A DNA stretch of 64,000 nt from Rhizodiscina lignyota (lineage: Eukaryota; Ascomycota; Dothideomycetes; Aulographales; Rhizodiscinaceae): the NCBI GenBank assembly GCA_010015805.1, contig ML978138.1, forward strand, positions 62,001 through 126,000. The letters run 5' to 3'. The notes under the pieces are model-generated. The model saw only the letters and a list, made by a program, of their open reading frames with translations. It did no database searches and was not told the DNA's origin. Positions 10,001-20,737 of the stretch are shown here, piece after piece (the first letter of the stretch is position 1; every line of letters begins with the position of its first letter). The position numbers were made by a program, and so were the translations under genes.

Positions 10001-11727
10001 CCTCTTTTAAGTATTAAATACGTACTATTCTAGCGCGTAGCAACCTCTTTTACGACTATTAAAGTCTTATCTAGCTCTACTTCTTTCTCTAGCTAGAGGA
10101 AGGATTTAACGCGTTAACTAGAGGCTATAATATAAGTAAAGATATTTACTACCTTCCTAATCGTATAGAGTTTACGCCTAGCTATAAGGTATTTCGGCTT
10201 ATTAAAGAGTATATTTTACTATACCTATTCTACTAGCTTTTTTAGGTTATTATTATTAATCTCTTCTTAATCTTCCTTCTTATAATTTATAAACAAGCTA
10301 GCCTTAACTACTAGATTAATAATATAGCCTAAATAATATAGTCTCTTTATTATACAATCCCTTAGGCCTTTATAGCGCTTATAAAGCTCTTCTACAGCTA
10401 TATTATTATTACTAGCGTTATTAAGTATATAGTAGCTAAGTATACTAGAGATTCTATAGCGCTTTACGGTTTAGTTAATATACTTAGCGATATTCTCGCC
10501 TAAATACTAGCTAGGAACGTAAAGAAGGCTAATAAGGATACTACGCTATTCGTAGTAAGAAGTTATATAGTAAGTAATAATCCTATATAGAGAAAGGTAA
10601 TTTCTAGAGCTCTATATATTAAAAGCTAGTATAATAAGTCCTTTAGTACTATAGAGCTTAGTTCGAATAAAGCTAGTATATAATACTATAAATAGTAAGA
10701 TAAGCTACTTAGTAATAGTATAGTAGTAACTTAGTATAATCTAAAAGGTATTAAGATTCGTAAGATTTAGAATTAAATAATATAACTAGTATACTAATAC
10801 TCGAAATAAGATATAGTAGAGAATAACCTAGTAGTAGTAGTATATAATATATTACTACTAATTAACTTTAGGATAAGCTATATTAGTTACCTACTTTATT
10901 AGAGCGTTAATCTAGTATATACTTCTTAGGTAATATGCTAAATTCGTAGTACCTTAAAGTAAGAATTTAATAATATTATGTATTTTACGCTTAGGATTAT
11001 AATTAAAATAGTAAGGGTATATCTAGAATCTCTTATAAGATTTACCTAGTAGTAAAAAAGGATCTTAACGCTTTTTACTAATAATACCGTAGCTATAAAT
11101 CTATAAGCGCTACTAGCTACCTTTTACTCCTAGTAGTACTAAAGGAATAAGAATAAAATAGTTAAGGATCTTCTTATTAATTTATACGCTATAAAATAGT
11201 ATAGTCGTTTAAGTATCTACTAAGCTAGCTAGACGCTTAAAAAGTTACTACTTTAAATAACTCGCGTTAGGATTTAACGCTAGAGTTATATTAGTTTAGG
11301 CGCTTAAAAGCTCGCTAGTAGTAGTAATTAACGGTAGTATATTAAAATAATAGAAGTAAGAATAATAGATTAGTAAGAAAATAAAGAGATAATAAGGTAA
11401 AGAGTAAGGTAGTTACTATAAACGAGAGATCCTTTAGGGTACTAAACAAGATATCCGCCCGGAATAAAGTAAATCCAGCCTAAAACCCCCTCCCAAATAC
11501 TCACTAGACCTACCCCTCTAGTTCGGCTCTAGCATCTCCGACGCTATATCTCAGCTAAACAGCTTAGGCGAATAAATTAAAAGAATATACAAAGCGTTTA
11601 GATACATCTAGATATTATCTAAACGTCATTGAAAAGATCAGTCAGCTTCGATGCGAATAGATTCGATGCAAATGGTTCAATATCTGAAGTCTACTCCGAC
11701 CGTCGCGTCGGAGCGCCACGCTGACTC

Positions 11728-13151
11728 ATGGAAGAAGTTTACTCTATGCTTGGTTACGGCACACCCTTTACAACCCGTGGTGGGTCCCAGGAATCTACGA
11801 GCGGGTCTGGGACATCACTCAACTTCACCTCTTCGAATGAGAAAGCCGTGGAGACCCAGCGGGCAGGCAGGGCCTCGAATAAACGGGACAAGAGCAATGC
11901 TAGCAACCGCAGTGACGGTCCGAGTAAGCGCGGCACTGTGCCAGGCCACTATGATCTTGCAGAGCGTCGCCTAGCTTGTCCTTACTTCCAGAGAAACCCT
12001 TCGCGCTATATGAGTCGAAGATCATGTCCTGGTCCAGGCTGGAAATCTGTCCATAGGGTTAAGTAAGTCTTGTATGGACTATCCTCCAGAGCGATTTCTA
12101 ACAGCAGAACCAGGGAACATCTTTATCGTAAGCACATGCAGGTACTCCAGTGTCTGCGGTGTTGGGAGGTTATGTGGGATGACGCAGGGTTATATGACCA
12201 TTTGAGAGCAGCACAGACTTGCGTGAAGAGGGATAATGGAGAAGAGGAGGGCGGCAGTAGGGAGCAGAAAGACTCCTTAAAGCCCGTAAACGAAAGGCGC
12301 CGCACCAGTCGGAAGAAGAAGATTGGAGGGCGATGTACCGCATACTCTTCCCAGATGATCTGGAATCGTCTATGCCGTCCCCGCGTAAGTTCACCAATTC
12401 TAAATCCTCTCGCCGCTACTGAATGAAACTATTCGCAGACTATGAATACGATGAAAAGATGAAAACTGACGGCCCGATCAAAGAGTTGGTACAGTGTGAG
12501 GTATTTCTCCAACGAGAAGTTCCGCGCCTCGTAAGGCGACGTCTTGAAGGTATAGTAAATGCCAACGAAGTTATCCGACTTGTGGAGATTGTTCGCGATT
12601 GCCAAGCTGAGGCATTTTGTGACTTTCGCCTGGGAAATAAGCCCCAGCCTGAGCACGCGGAAATGGTGCAAGATGCCATCGAGGACTTTTCTGCGAACCC
12701 AACCACAAAGGGCCTGGCGGCTGTGGAAGGAAACGATCAACCGCCACCCGAAGATCTGTTAGCGCAGTGCTTTATCGATCTAGCTCCCGTGACTAAGGAT
12801 AACCTCTTGAGGGAGGAGAACTCCGAGAGGCAAGAGACATTCGTGAGAGAAAGGAATGACATGAGAAATGAGAACTCCCGGAGAGCTGAAGATTTCACGA
12901 GAAATGAGGATTTCTGGGGGCTTGGTCAAGATGTTACTGATCCTTGGCATCTGCAACAAGCACATGCACAGCAGAAACCAGGAGACATGTTCCCTGGTAT
13001 CTCCGAACTGTCGCCTGCTATCTTTCCCGGGGCGGAACTCACAGGTATTGAAGTTGACTTTATGGGCGCTGCTTTTGATGGTTCTGTCTTTGACTGTGGT
13101 CTCGTTGACACCTCATTCGTTGACGATATCGCACAGCCGATTCCAAAATAG
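11728..13151 (+). CDS. C2H2-type zinc-finger-like fungal protein with an apparent frameshift
   Basis: Exons 11728-12062, 12114-12384 and 12439-13151 join at good introns (51 nt GTAAGT...CCAG; 54 nt GTAAGT...GCAG). The exon 1/2 junction reads CPYFQRNPSRY, then RSCPGPGW..VHRVKEHLYRKH, LQCLRCW and LYDHLRA. This is a familiar fungal C2H2-like block found in proteins of unknown nuclear role. Exon 2 begins in the frame ending EGGSREQ but the conserved continuation (LLKARKRKAPHQSEEEDWRA, then MYRILFPDD) lies in another frame. Total exon length is one base short of a multiple of three. A single missing base near 12261-12275 explains this: a real inactivating change or a sequence error. The third exon has a helical YEYDEKM..ELVQ region, then a charged low-complexity repeat (RENSER, RNENSRR, TRNEDF). 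It starts 87 bp from the dead transposon. Confidence 0.68.
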
Positions 13152-13682
13152 CCATCTCGAAGGGCGCCGGGCGGTGTGCGATACGCTCGGAGAGGTCAGA
13201 GGAGACATTTCTGACTTGGTTTAATACCTAGTCTTCGAAGGAGTTTGCGGTATTGCTTTATGTCAGAGGGTCTTAGAGCGCCTTTGTCGTATATGTAGAT
13301 CACCGCTCCCTACATAGAGATTCCTTCAATCAACTCTCTTAAAAATCGGTTTTGCCACTTTCTCAGGATAGTGTGTGGAATGGAAGACTCGAAAAGTTAG
13401 GCCAAAAACATCATAATCTGCCTTTTGAAGCGTTACATCGCCTGCCTGCTCCGTGATTTGAACTTCTGGCATGATATCAAATTAGTACTTCTTTACCACT
13501 AGGATACAGCGTCCGCTGCAAATCCAGCACCTTTTGTCCAGTGCCACTAATATCAGAGCAGAGGCCAAATACGGGCCATTCATTCCTCTCATACAAAAGA
13601 TACAGCTAAGAGGCCAAATCGAATAGTGGGTACGGAGGTTCGAAAGAGCGTCCCAATGCCACAATATGTCAGCCACACAACG
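13152..13682. other. Intergenic, no supported gene
   Basis: A tRNA-like stretch near 13440-13510 (minus) was examined and rejected. Nothing else is seen. Confidence 0.5.
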
Positions 13683-13988
13683 TCAACCCTCTCTCCCAAG
13701 CCTCTTCCTAAGTTTAGCCTCTTCCAACGCTCTACTCTGTTCATCATCCCTCGCGATACCGTCTGCCGTGGCTCCTGGTGCAGGAGTTCCTTCCACCTTC
13801 TTCCCCTTGATTTGTTCCGCTAGAGCTTCTGTGATCGTCCCCTCTTTCACTTTCTCCTCTTGCCCGTGCCGTCGCCTCGACTCATTCCGCCAGTCTATCT
13901 GCCCGCCATCTGCTTCACGGTGTCGTTGCGCGTTGAGTTTTGCCGCGCGAATGGAGGTGCGGGCGTAGACGAAAAGGAGGCCGGCCAT
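13683..13988 (-). CDS. Small conserved-looking protein with N-terminal membrane segment
   Basis: The frame encodes 101 residues starting MAGLLFVYARTSIRAAKLNA, a short hydrophobic segment, followed by a charged body (QRHREADGGQIDWRNESRRR) and a Lys/Glu-rich helical tail. Upstream on the same strand the frame stays open through TLTAPLAAIV up to a CAG acceptor near 14021, with a GCTAAT branch site before it. The true protein may therefore begin in a small upstream exon I cannot place. It looks like a small membrane-anchored, possibly mitochondrial, protein; I do not recognise a named family. Confidence 0.6.
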   Translation of the reverse strand: MAGLLFVYARTSIRAAKLNAQRHREADGGQIDWRNESRRRHGQEEKVKEGTITEALAEQIKGKKVEGTPAPGATADGIARDDEQSRALEEAKLRKRLGREG

Positions 13989-14800
13989 GACGATGGCGGC
14001 TAGGGGTGCGGTGAGTGTCTGTTTACAAATGTAGTATTAGCATAATTATATTTACACTGCGGCTTCAATGTGGCCGAAATATTCAATGGTGGCAGATGAG
14101 TGGTTTCTGTGAGAATAGCATCGGAGAACCTACGCGTCCATTTATTGGAGAGCGATGCGGCGGACGCGTTGGCCGCGACAATTCATTGGTGCCGTCTGGA
14201 CCCCGAGGCACTGATAAACGTCCTCCCATGCTCGATTGGAGAAGGAAGGAAGGGCATCTGGCGAAATAAGTCACTCTGCGGAGACTTCATGCGCGATATA
14301 AGTACAGATAGTGATGTCACGGAGGAGGGCTAGTGCGACACGGTGGTTATAATGTCACGCCACTACACCAGCCTTGTTGGACTTGTATTCTTTGGGGGGA
14401 ACTTCGAGATTGCTTCTCTTCTAATTGAACGCGTATACTACAGGTCGAGCAGAAGAAATACCTCCCTAAACTCGGCGAAATTATGATACTTGTTGCTTCG
14501 ATAGACTCAAGTACATATCAACCGTCGACTATATTTAATCGGCGCGATCTCGACGTTTTAAGATACTACCAGGAAACGTCCTCATGTTGAATTCCAAAGT
14601 CTCGAGGGTGGTAAAATGGTTAGATTCCATGAAGTTTGAGCAGATACGACATAATCAAATTCAGGTACTCTTCCACGCAAGCGAGGGCATCTCTGGATAT
14701 TAAACATTAGTGCGCGACTAAAAAACTCGTACTCTGTATTGACTCGCAGAACATTGTAAGAGGTCGATGTATTGATTGAATTGTATGGGTATCAAATCTA
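13989..14800. other. Intergenic region
   Basis: Probably holds the 5' end and promoter of the small minus-strand gene and the 3' flank of the NFKBIL1-like gene's neighbour side. No independent gene is supported. Confidence 0.45.
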
Positions 14801-15790
14801 CTATGCCTTTCGGCGCTCCCTCATATCGCTCCACATTCTGTCAATGATCTGAAAGACCAGGGTGACCGACTTCATTGTATCCGCATCAATATCCGTCCCG
14901 CCGAAGCGTTGCTGGATCTTGTCTGGATGCCATCTCACACGTTCCGTCTTGAGAAGTGTGTACAGATCCACATCACCTGGCGCATGAGAGAAAAAGTCTT
15001 CCGTCTCGTCTTTCGACACGTCTCTCCACCTCCCAGTCATCACAGGCCACGGAATCGCCCTGCGCACTGCCTTCACTGTGTCATTCCCACCATCACAAGC
15101 CAAAGAGAAAGTCTTAAGCACTTCCCAGCCGTGGACGTACTTCTCCCATGCCTCTCGCCATCTCTGCCCATTCCTTCTCTCCCCGCCCTTCCGCAGACTC
15201 TCCTCAATCTTTGCCTGCCATCTTTCCTTCTCTTTTTCCATACCCTCACGCTCCCTGTCCATCTTTGCCCGCTCCTCCTTCTGCCTCTTCTTCGCCTCCT
15301 CTCGCCGCTCTCGCTCCTCGATGATGTACTGATGCGTCTTCTCATACATCTTCGCGCGTACATATGCTGCATACTCTTCGTCGGTCATCTGCTCAAGCTC
15401 CCCAGTTGGGCCTCCTATTTCTGGCCGCGCATAGGTATGGATGGGTTGGCCATACACACCTTCCCAGTATTCGGCACCTTCGTCATCGGCAAGCGCGTCG
15501 AAGAGCGACTCGCGGAAGGCTTGCTCGGGATCGAGGTATTGTGAGGAGCGGGAGTTGGGGAGGTATGCATCGTCGTAGAGAGAGGGGTCATCGCGTACGG
15601 GAGAGCGAGAGCGGTGACGCCGTCGGGAATGATGGTGGTGATGTCTCGAAGATGAATGCCCATCTTCGCTTCGTCGCCGCTTTCGGGAGTGTGAATCGTC
15701 GTCTTCGTCATCGTGCTTTCGGCGCTTTGATTTGAGACGGAATTTTGTGGCGCGTGCAGATGCGTAGTCACCAGCTGCTTCCGATGCCAT
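14801..15790 (-). CDS. NFKBIL1-like (IkBL-type) nuclear protein
   Basis: One exon of 329 residues from the ATG at 15790; the open frame extends further upstream but the ATG at 15790 begins the conserved MASEAAGDY..RATKFRLK region. The N-terminus is an Arg/Ser/His-rich low-complexity tract (RRRHRSRSPVRDD type), as in splicing-associated proteins. The middle is a long charged coiled coil (about residues 150-225). The C-terminal 100 residues include IPWPVMTGRWRDVS and VRWHPDKIQQRFGG, which match the C-terminal signature of NFKBIL1 homologues, a J-domain-like helix with the WHPDK motif. In animals that family associates with splicing. A nuclear RNA-processing role is inferred, not shown. Confidence 0.78.
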   Translation of the reverse strand: MASEAAGDYASARATKFRLKSKRRKHDDEDDDSHSRKRRRSEDGHSSSRHHHHHSRRRHRSRSPVRDDPSLYDDAYLPNSRSSQYLDPEQAFRESLFDALADDEGAEYWEGVYGQPIHTYARPEIGGPTGELEQMTDEEYAAYVRAKMYEKTHQYIIEERERREEAKKRQKEERAKMDREREGMEKEKERWQAKIEESLRKGGERRNGQRWREAWEKYVHGWEVLKTFSLACDGGNDTVKAVRRAIPWPVMTGRWRDVSKDETEDFFSHAPGDVDLYTLLKTERVRWHPDKIQQRFGGTDIDADTMKSVTLVFQIIDRMWSDMRERRKA

Positions 15791-16146
15791 CGCGCTGAGT
15801 GCGCTCGCAAGGGAGTGGGATGCTTTGTTGAATGTGGAGGAGAGAAGGAGTCCTGGTGTGTTTTGGGTGTTATCGATAGCGTGTGTTGGAGCGTCAAAAC
15901 GCGGCTGAAGCCCACCGTAGAACATATCGTACGGAGAAACATAAATTATCAAGTGACACATCGCCCCCGTCATTCCGTATCAATCCTCTCTCAGGCAGCT
16001 GCCACATTTCGTGTTCTCAAAATATCAATTTCTGGACTTTCATTGGGTTCTAAAAAAGTATACTTAATGTTACTCTTTCACACAATCTCAGGAACATCAG
16101 AAGAGTGCGATGTCAGATGATACGTAACCATAGCGACGTCGTCTGA
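15791..16146. promoter_or_regulatory. Divergent promoter of NFKBIL1-like and HET genes
   Basis: The two flanking genes are transcribed away from each other from this 356-bp gap. No TATA box or clear operator stands out. Confidence 0.4.
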
Positions 16147-18483
16147 ATGTCCACCACTCTGTTCGTGCTCGGCAATAATGTCTTCCAGTGGGCGAGGCAA
16201 ACTTTCCAGAGGGCTCCTTCGGATGTCACAAACGTGACATCTTGGAGATCCTACTTGATCCGATTCTTTGCCCTATGGATATTCTTCAACCTCTTCAGAA
16301 TACATGTAGCGGACTTCTGGTATAGCATCAATTTCCGGGAGCCGTGGACGAGTGCCGACTATCCTCCATTATGCTCCGATAGCAGTGTGAAATTACTGCC
16401 TTGGATGGCGTCTGCATATCCAGCATTAAAGAGTCCGGATAGTAATATCAGACTACTTCGTATCCACCCTTCTCATCCACTACGGGGCATCGAAACATCT
16501 CTCGAGTGCGCATCGTTCCTCGAACGTCCCCAGTATCGTGCTCTATCGTATACGTGGGGAGACTCTAAGAGGACGAAGCCAATCACGGTGAATGGTAAGA
16601 AGATGCTTATCACCGAAAATCTTTGGAAGGCTCTTTTCCATATCAGAGACCGGCAGCAAGCTCAAACACTTTGGGTAGACGCGATCTGTATTGATCAGAG
16701 CAATGATGAAGAGAAGAGCGTCCAGGTGCCCTTGATGTCCTTCATCTATTCGAGAGCAAAAGAGGTTCTTGTTTGGCTGGGAGATCACAAGACTCCCCGA
16801 TGGGTCGAGCAGGGGAGTGGCTCCCAATGGCATGGTGACTGGGCCATCAGCAAAGCCACAGACAACTGGCGAGCCACGAAGTACTGGCTATATCTGTTGG
16901 CGCAGGAGGAGTACTGGAAACGTTGCTGGGTTGTGCGAGAAATTGCAATGGCTTCAACAATTCGAGTGCACTCTGGCTATTCCACATTACCGTGGGCCCA
17001 GCTTGTTAAGCTCATGAGACTTTACAAGTCGAAAGTTCCATTGGATAGCATCGCCATTGACAAGATCCTCAAATTGGAAGCACTGAGAGAAGCCAAATAC
17101 ATTGACGGTGATGCCTACTCCTTGGGTCGTCTCCTGGAAGAGTTCAGTGACTGCTTCTGTTCAGTCACGCTCGATAAAATCTTCGCCTTCGTTGGCATGG
17201 CAAGCGATTGTCTTGAAGGCTGCATTCCAGTAAACTACTCAATGTCGCCATTAGCCGTCTACCAGGAGCTGATATTCTTCTGGAACTCACGCTGTCTTCG
17301 AACAGATGATGAAGCATCTGGCACAGTCCGTTTTGCAGGTCTTGTTCGCTCAATTATCTCTCGGCGATCAGTGTCTGTGCCACGGCTCTTATCTGTACCA
17401 GGCGTTGGAGAAAGCGCAGATTCATTTCTCTACTTCCTCTGCGGTGAAGATAGGGCAGAGCTCTGTGATTTGATCCCAAAGCTTCGGTCTCTCCTTTCTT
17501 ATGTAGATATTGTGAACAGTGTTTCCAATCGTCTCCTCTCGTACATATCTACGAGACAAGCGGACAGACAGTCATTGTGGCTTCCGTCGGCACCGGAAGA
17601 TGTGCGAATGTGGACTGCAAGAACTCCCGCCAATTTCGACGCCAACCGAACGCCTATTTTCATTCGAGGCGCTGTTGCGGGGCTCGTCTGTGAGCTTGGT
17701 CCGATGTATCGAGAGTTCATGGAGAGGCCTGACGTACCAAGGCGGTGGGCAGCACGGGTCGGCACTCTCTGGGGCCTTGCATGCAACGAGACCAGCATGA
17801 GGAGCGCTAAATCGATCAATGAAAGACTTGCAATGCTGCTTGGTGCCGCGGCAGACTACAGGATGAGGAACTTCGTGTCGCTCGATAGTGACACTCCTTA
17901 CTCATTTTACTCGTCACGGCTTTTTATCGCTTTCGGTCCTCGAAGAGAAGTCATTATGGGCTTGGCCCCGTGGGAGACATTACGAGGGGATTTGCTTATT
18001 CAGTTCTGGAATACGGACGCAGCTCTGGTTGCTCGGAATCGAGGACAAGACGACGACACGCTACTTGTGGGACGAGCTGGCATTGTCAAAGATGGAGAAG
18101 TCACCAACTGGGACGTTCCAACTGATGAGAGCGCGTTTACAGCATCATCGGATCTGGCTTTTAACCAACTCGTCACTTTATCTATGCTCACTCGGCTGTC
18201 CTTCGACACCGTTTGTCTGTCAGGAACGAACCTGCAGTATGAGGATACCTGGGAACTACCGAAGCAGACCTGGACTTCGCACGACTTTGAAATGAAAGAT
18301 GTAGAGCTCTTCGCTGATGGCAGAAACTATAGCAATGATTGGGATTCGCAGCGGATGTCCGATCTTGAGGAGGTGGAACCTGGGGATCTCGAGCACTCTT
18401 GTCTCACGACACCTTGTCGCCGATACGTTTCTGAGACGATAGGAGGCTCGCCGGCGCTTGTGGAACTCGAAGATGTGAGATAA
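16147..18483 (+). CDS. HET-domain (heterokaryon incompatibility) protein 1
   Basis: Single-exon gene of 778 residues. After an N-terminal hydrophobic segment (about residues 40-60, FALWIFFNLFRIHVADFWY), the HET domain spans roughly residues 125-290. It carries the three hallmark blocks YRALSYTWGD, LWVDAICIDQSN and VLVWLGDH, then YWKRCWVVREIAMA. HET domains act in nonself recognition and regulated cell death after hyphal fusion, and they have a TIR-like fold. The long C-terminal part is typical of the family and has no second domain I recognise. The N-terminal membrane-like segment is a little unusual. Its reading frame is intact. Confidence 0.93.
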   Translation: MSTTLFVLGNNVFQWARQTFQRAPSDVTNVTSWRSYLIRFFALWIFFNLFRIHVADFWYSINFREPWTSADYPPLCSDSSVKLLPWMASAYPALKSPDSNIRLLRIHPSHPLRGIETSLECASFLERPQYRALSYTWGDSKRTKPITVNGKKMLITENLWKALFHIRDRQQAQTLWVDAICIDQSNDEEKSVQVPLMSFIYSRAKEVLVWLGDHKTPRWVEQGSGSQWHGDWAISKATDNWRATKYWLYLLAQEEYWKRCWVVREIAMASTIRVHSGYSTLPWAQLVKLMRLYKSKVPLDSIAIDKILKLEALREAKYIDGDAYSLGRLLEEFSDCFCSVTLDKIFAFVGMASDCLEGCIPVNYSMSPLAVYQELIFFWNSRCLRTDDEASGTVRFAGLVRSIISRRSVSVPRLLSVPGVGESADSFLYFLCGEDRAELCDLIPKLRSLLSYVDIVNSVSNRLLSYISTRQADRQSLWLPSAPEDVRMWTARTPANFDANRTPIFIRGAVAGLVCELGPMYREFMERPDVPRRWAARVGTLWGLACNETSMRSAKSINERLAMLLGAAADYRMRNFVSLDSDTPYSFYSSRLFIAFGPRREVIMGLAPWETLRGDLLIQFWNTDAALVARNRGQDDDTLLVGRAGIVKDGEVTNWDVPTDESAFTASSDLAFNQLVTLSMLTRLSFDTVCLSGTNLQYEDTWELPKQTWTSHDFEMKDVELFADGRNYSNDWDSQRMSDLEEVEPGDLEHSCLTTPCRRYVSETIGGSPALVELEDVR

Positions 18484-18814
18484 CTGGATAGAGATTCTTG
18501 TACATGATCCTGCTTGCGACCATCCATCACGTACGGCCCCAGGCACAGTGTATTGCACACGTCAGTGTCAATGGACTTTCAAATACATATTGTGGAGAGC
18601 CTTTTTGGAACATAACTGGTGATGTTTACATTTGCTTTCACAATAGCGCTCCTGCCGCAACACATATCCACCATCTCTACCAAACTCTAATTGAGAAACT
18701 CTGCAATTTACTCTTTTCTCCTCCCCCCAACGTCTTCTTGAGGCTCGTCGCTTACCTCAATGACCACGATCCTTGAACAGGCGACTGTACCCTCTACGTC
18801 GCGAAGTCGAATTC
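18484..18814. other. Short convergent intergenic region
   Basis: Lies between the 3' ends of the HET gene and the minus-strand secreted-protein gene. Nothing else is seen. Confidence 0.5.
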
Positions 18815-19660
18815 CTATTGACCTGGCGTCGTGGAAGACGTGACGAAAGTTTCGATAAATATGGCTGCGGCGCCGTTTGTAGCCGAAGTGAGTAGCGACT
18901 GCGCACCCGCAAATTCCTGATTCGAACTGATCGCCGTGGTAAGCGCGGTGAGCACCGTCTTCCAGTCTGCCGCGCCAAAATCTCTCTGGAATCCAAGTTG
19001 GTTGATGCCCCCGTCGACTATCACGTTCAAGGAGTTGACCGAGTCGATAGCGACTGTGAACGGAGAGAACGAAGGCCCGTTCTGAAGCTTGGTCGCGATA
19101 TCCGACGCGATGGTACCAACGGCGTCGGCGATACTTGCCGTGTCTATCAGGGCGACGGCGCCGTTGAAGGCGTTGCTGAACGTCTGGGCTGCGCCGATTA
19201 CGAACGAGCTCCCCGCTGCTGTCGTAATGGTGTCGCGACGGTCAAGCCGTCTGGGAACGACGGATCGGTTCTTCATGGAGAACTCGGCGCACGCAGCATC
19301 ATTCTCGACTTCCGCCTGCAGGGCAGTTGTGAGTGCATTTGTCACGCATGAAGCGGCCAAATTGAAGTCCATGGCGACCGAAGTGGCCATACTAAGAAGT
19401 CGATTGCTGTCGTCTGTCTGGCAGTTCAAACTCCCCGCCATATCGGAGCAGGCGTTAGGTAGGTCGCCGTTACTGTGTCCGCAAATGGTACTTAGGGACT
19501 GGCTTTGGACGTTGTCGAAAAACAATTCGATGTTGTTATGGGAGCCATCGTTTGCGAATCCAGTGCAGGCGACGAGCCGCGCGCCCTGTGCCACTGTCGA
19601 AGCGCTCCAAAGCGCGAACACGAGGCAGAACGAAGACTTGATATTCTATGTAAGTGCCAT
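18815..19660 (-). CDS. Secreted protein of unknown family, 5' end unclear
   Basis: The open frame encodes about 276 residues beginning NIKSSFCLVFALWSASTVAQG, a clear signal-peptide core with no ATG at its head. The nearest in-frame ATG is at 19660 (MALT), and codon 5 (19648-19646) is TAG. Either a short upstream exon is spliced to the AG of that TAG, or the gene carries a nonsense codon. I could not find a donor that restores phase. The mature part contains six or so Cys (CTGFAND, ICGHSN, ACSDMAG, LNCQTDD), a dibasic RRLDRRD near the middle and an Ala/Thr/Ser-rich second half. It may be a wall or surface protein; no family recognised. Confidence 0.6.
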
Positions 19661-20737
19661 TGAAGTTTGTCTCGTCAAGATTTTGTGTAGATAGGAGACA
19701 AGAAATTGAGAATTGCGGTTGAGTCCATACAGCAGAACGTGTGAGAGAGTAGAAACGTGCCTGAAAACGCTGTAATGGTTATCAATAAGAGTTGCAACTG
19801 AAAATTCCACGAAGCTTTATACCCTTCACTCTCCTTCCTACGAAGCGGAAACGATAGCGGCCGCCGAACTAAAGATAGAGGACAGATAATAGTATAGTTG
19901 GTACGACTGTGTGAACGACGCCGAGAGCTCTCGTTGCTGGTTCAAAACGCGCCGTGTGGAAATTGCGTATTAGCAGCCGCGTGTATCATGCTGCACCTCT
20001 ATTATGAATATTCTAAGAAATAGTTACATGTCGAGAGGTTGCGCGGAGTTCATGGGCGCAGGCGGCCGCAACTTTCTTTGTAAGTGGGTGGTGTCGTGTA
20101 CTCGGCGGATTCGACGTTCTATCAAAAACGATCTTGATTCGGTCAGCTTGATTACGAGCTAGAAGAAATGTTGATACAGAGACATACTTTGCGGGGTCTA
20201 TCCACTTGCTTCATCGCAACTGTGCTGTCCTGTCGTTCAGAGTCAAACCCACCAAGTACTTCATGTTAAGATGCTCACCAAGAACGTCAGCCGTGCATCA
20301 CCACGATCTACAATCTTCGTCTACTGCTTGAAGATGTTCCCTTTTAGACCGCCTCGATTGGCATCGTCCGACGAGGTTGAAACATTGGAAGATTTCGAAC
20401 TTCGTCGGGAAATCGGAAGCGGCGAGATTGGCACCCAGTAACCCTCGCATCATCGCCATTAAATATGGTAAAAGCTACTTTTACTCCCTTTGCGGCATTA
20501 TCCTTATTAATATGTTGACTATTTGCCTCGAATTGCGTTACTTTGACATGTATAGTAGTAGTAGGGCAGCGAGGGAGGTTATAAAATCAAATACATGTCA
20601 AGTAGTTATCTGGTAATAGCTTACGTAAGTTCTGTGAAAGCGACCTTGACTTTCACCTCACCCCAACATTAGCACCTTTCGATCACTCCCCGAGCTTTGT
20701 TCACCCCACAATACCTCCTCATTTCTTATTCGACACA
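19661..20737. promoter_or_regulatory. Divergent promoter region
   Basis: A TATAAAG box on the minus strand at 19821-19815 lies about 155 bp upstream of the candidate ATG of the secreted-protein gene. On the other side is the promoter of the NSRP1-like gene. Frames such as 20377-20616 show no motif and are not called. Confidence 0.5.

Larger units (their letters stand above)
8574..11110 (-). pseudogene. hAT transposase remnant
   Basis: The reading runs from a BED finger (high coordinates) to a C-terminus ending in an acidic tail (ELESTKGEGEDNGDNLD) with TAA at 8576-8574. Expected Cys and His codons now read Tyr and expected Trp and Gln codons read stop, as C-to-T and G-to-A change predicts (TGC to TAC, CAT to TAT, TGG to TAG, CAA to TAA). 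The frame carries many stops and is interrupted by the insertion at 9577-10000. Between the RWNSTY block and the ALKLRDTID block the reading is contiguous once the insertion is set aside, so the rest is largely collinear. It cannot make a transposase. Confidence 0.8.
8263..11641 (-). mobile_element. RIP-degraded hAT DNA transposon
   Basis: Base composition changes abruptly: AT-rich, dominated by TA, with CA and TG almost absent, which is the RIP signature. On the minus strand three blocks in the right order identify a hAT element. These are a BED-type zinc finger near 10915-11060 (GTTNLA..LRS), RWNSTY-type sequence near 10005-10035, and a C-terminal dimerisation region (KLRDTID, LLEPF, then ARSKLK and KAIECLRS) between 9580 and 8680. 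An exact 8-bp direct repeat AAGATCAG at 8263-8270 and 11634-11641 is a candidate target-site duplication, the length usual for hAT. Subterminal 20-mers at 8294-8313 and 11595-11614 are inverted copies differing only by six transitions. End coordinates are therefore provisional. The element is dead and clearly old enough to have been heavily RIPped. Confidence 0.82.

Noticed and set aside
8277-11631. CAG-type hAT termini at 8277 and 11631
   Set aside because: Inner spacing to the repeats is similar but the flanking 8-mers do not match, so the AAGATCAG pair is preferred, itself only provisional.
13436-13512. tRNA-like stretch on the minus strand (A-box-like TAGTGGTAAAG, B-box-like GTTCAAATC)
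   Set aside because: Acceptor and T stems do not pair when folded by hand, and no clean anticodon arm forms.
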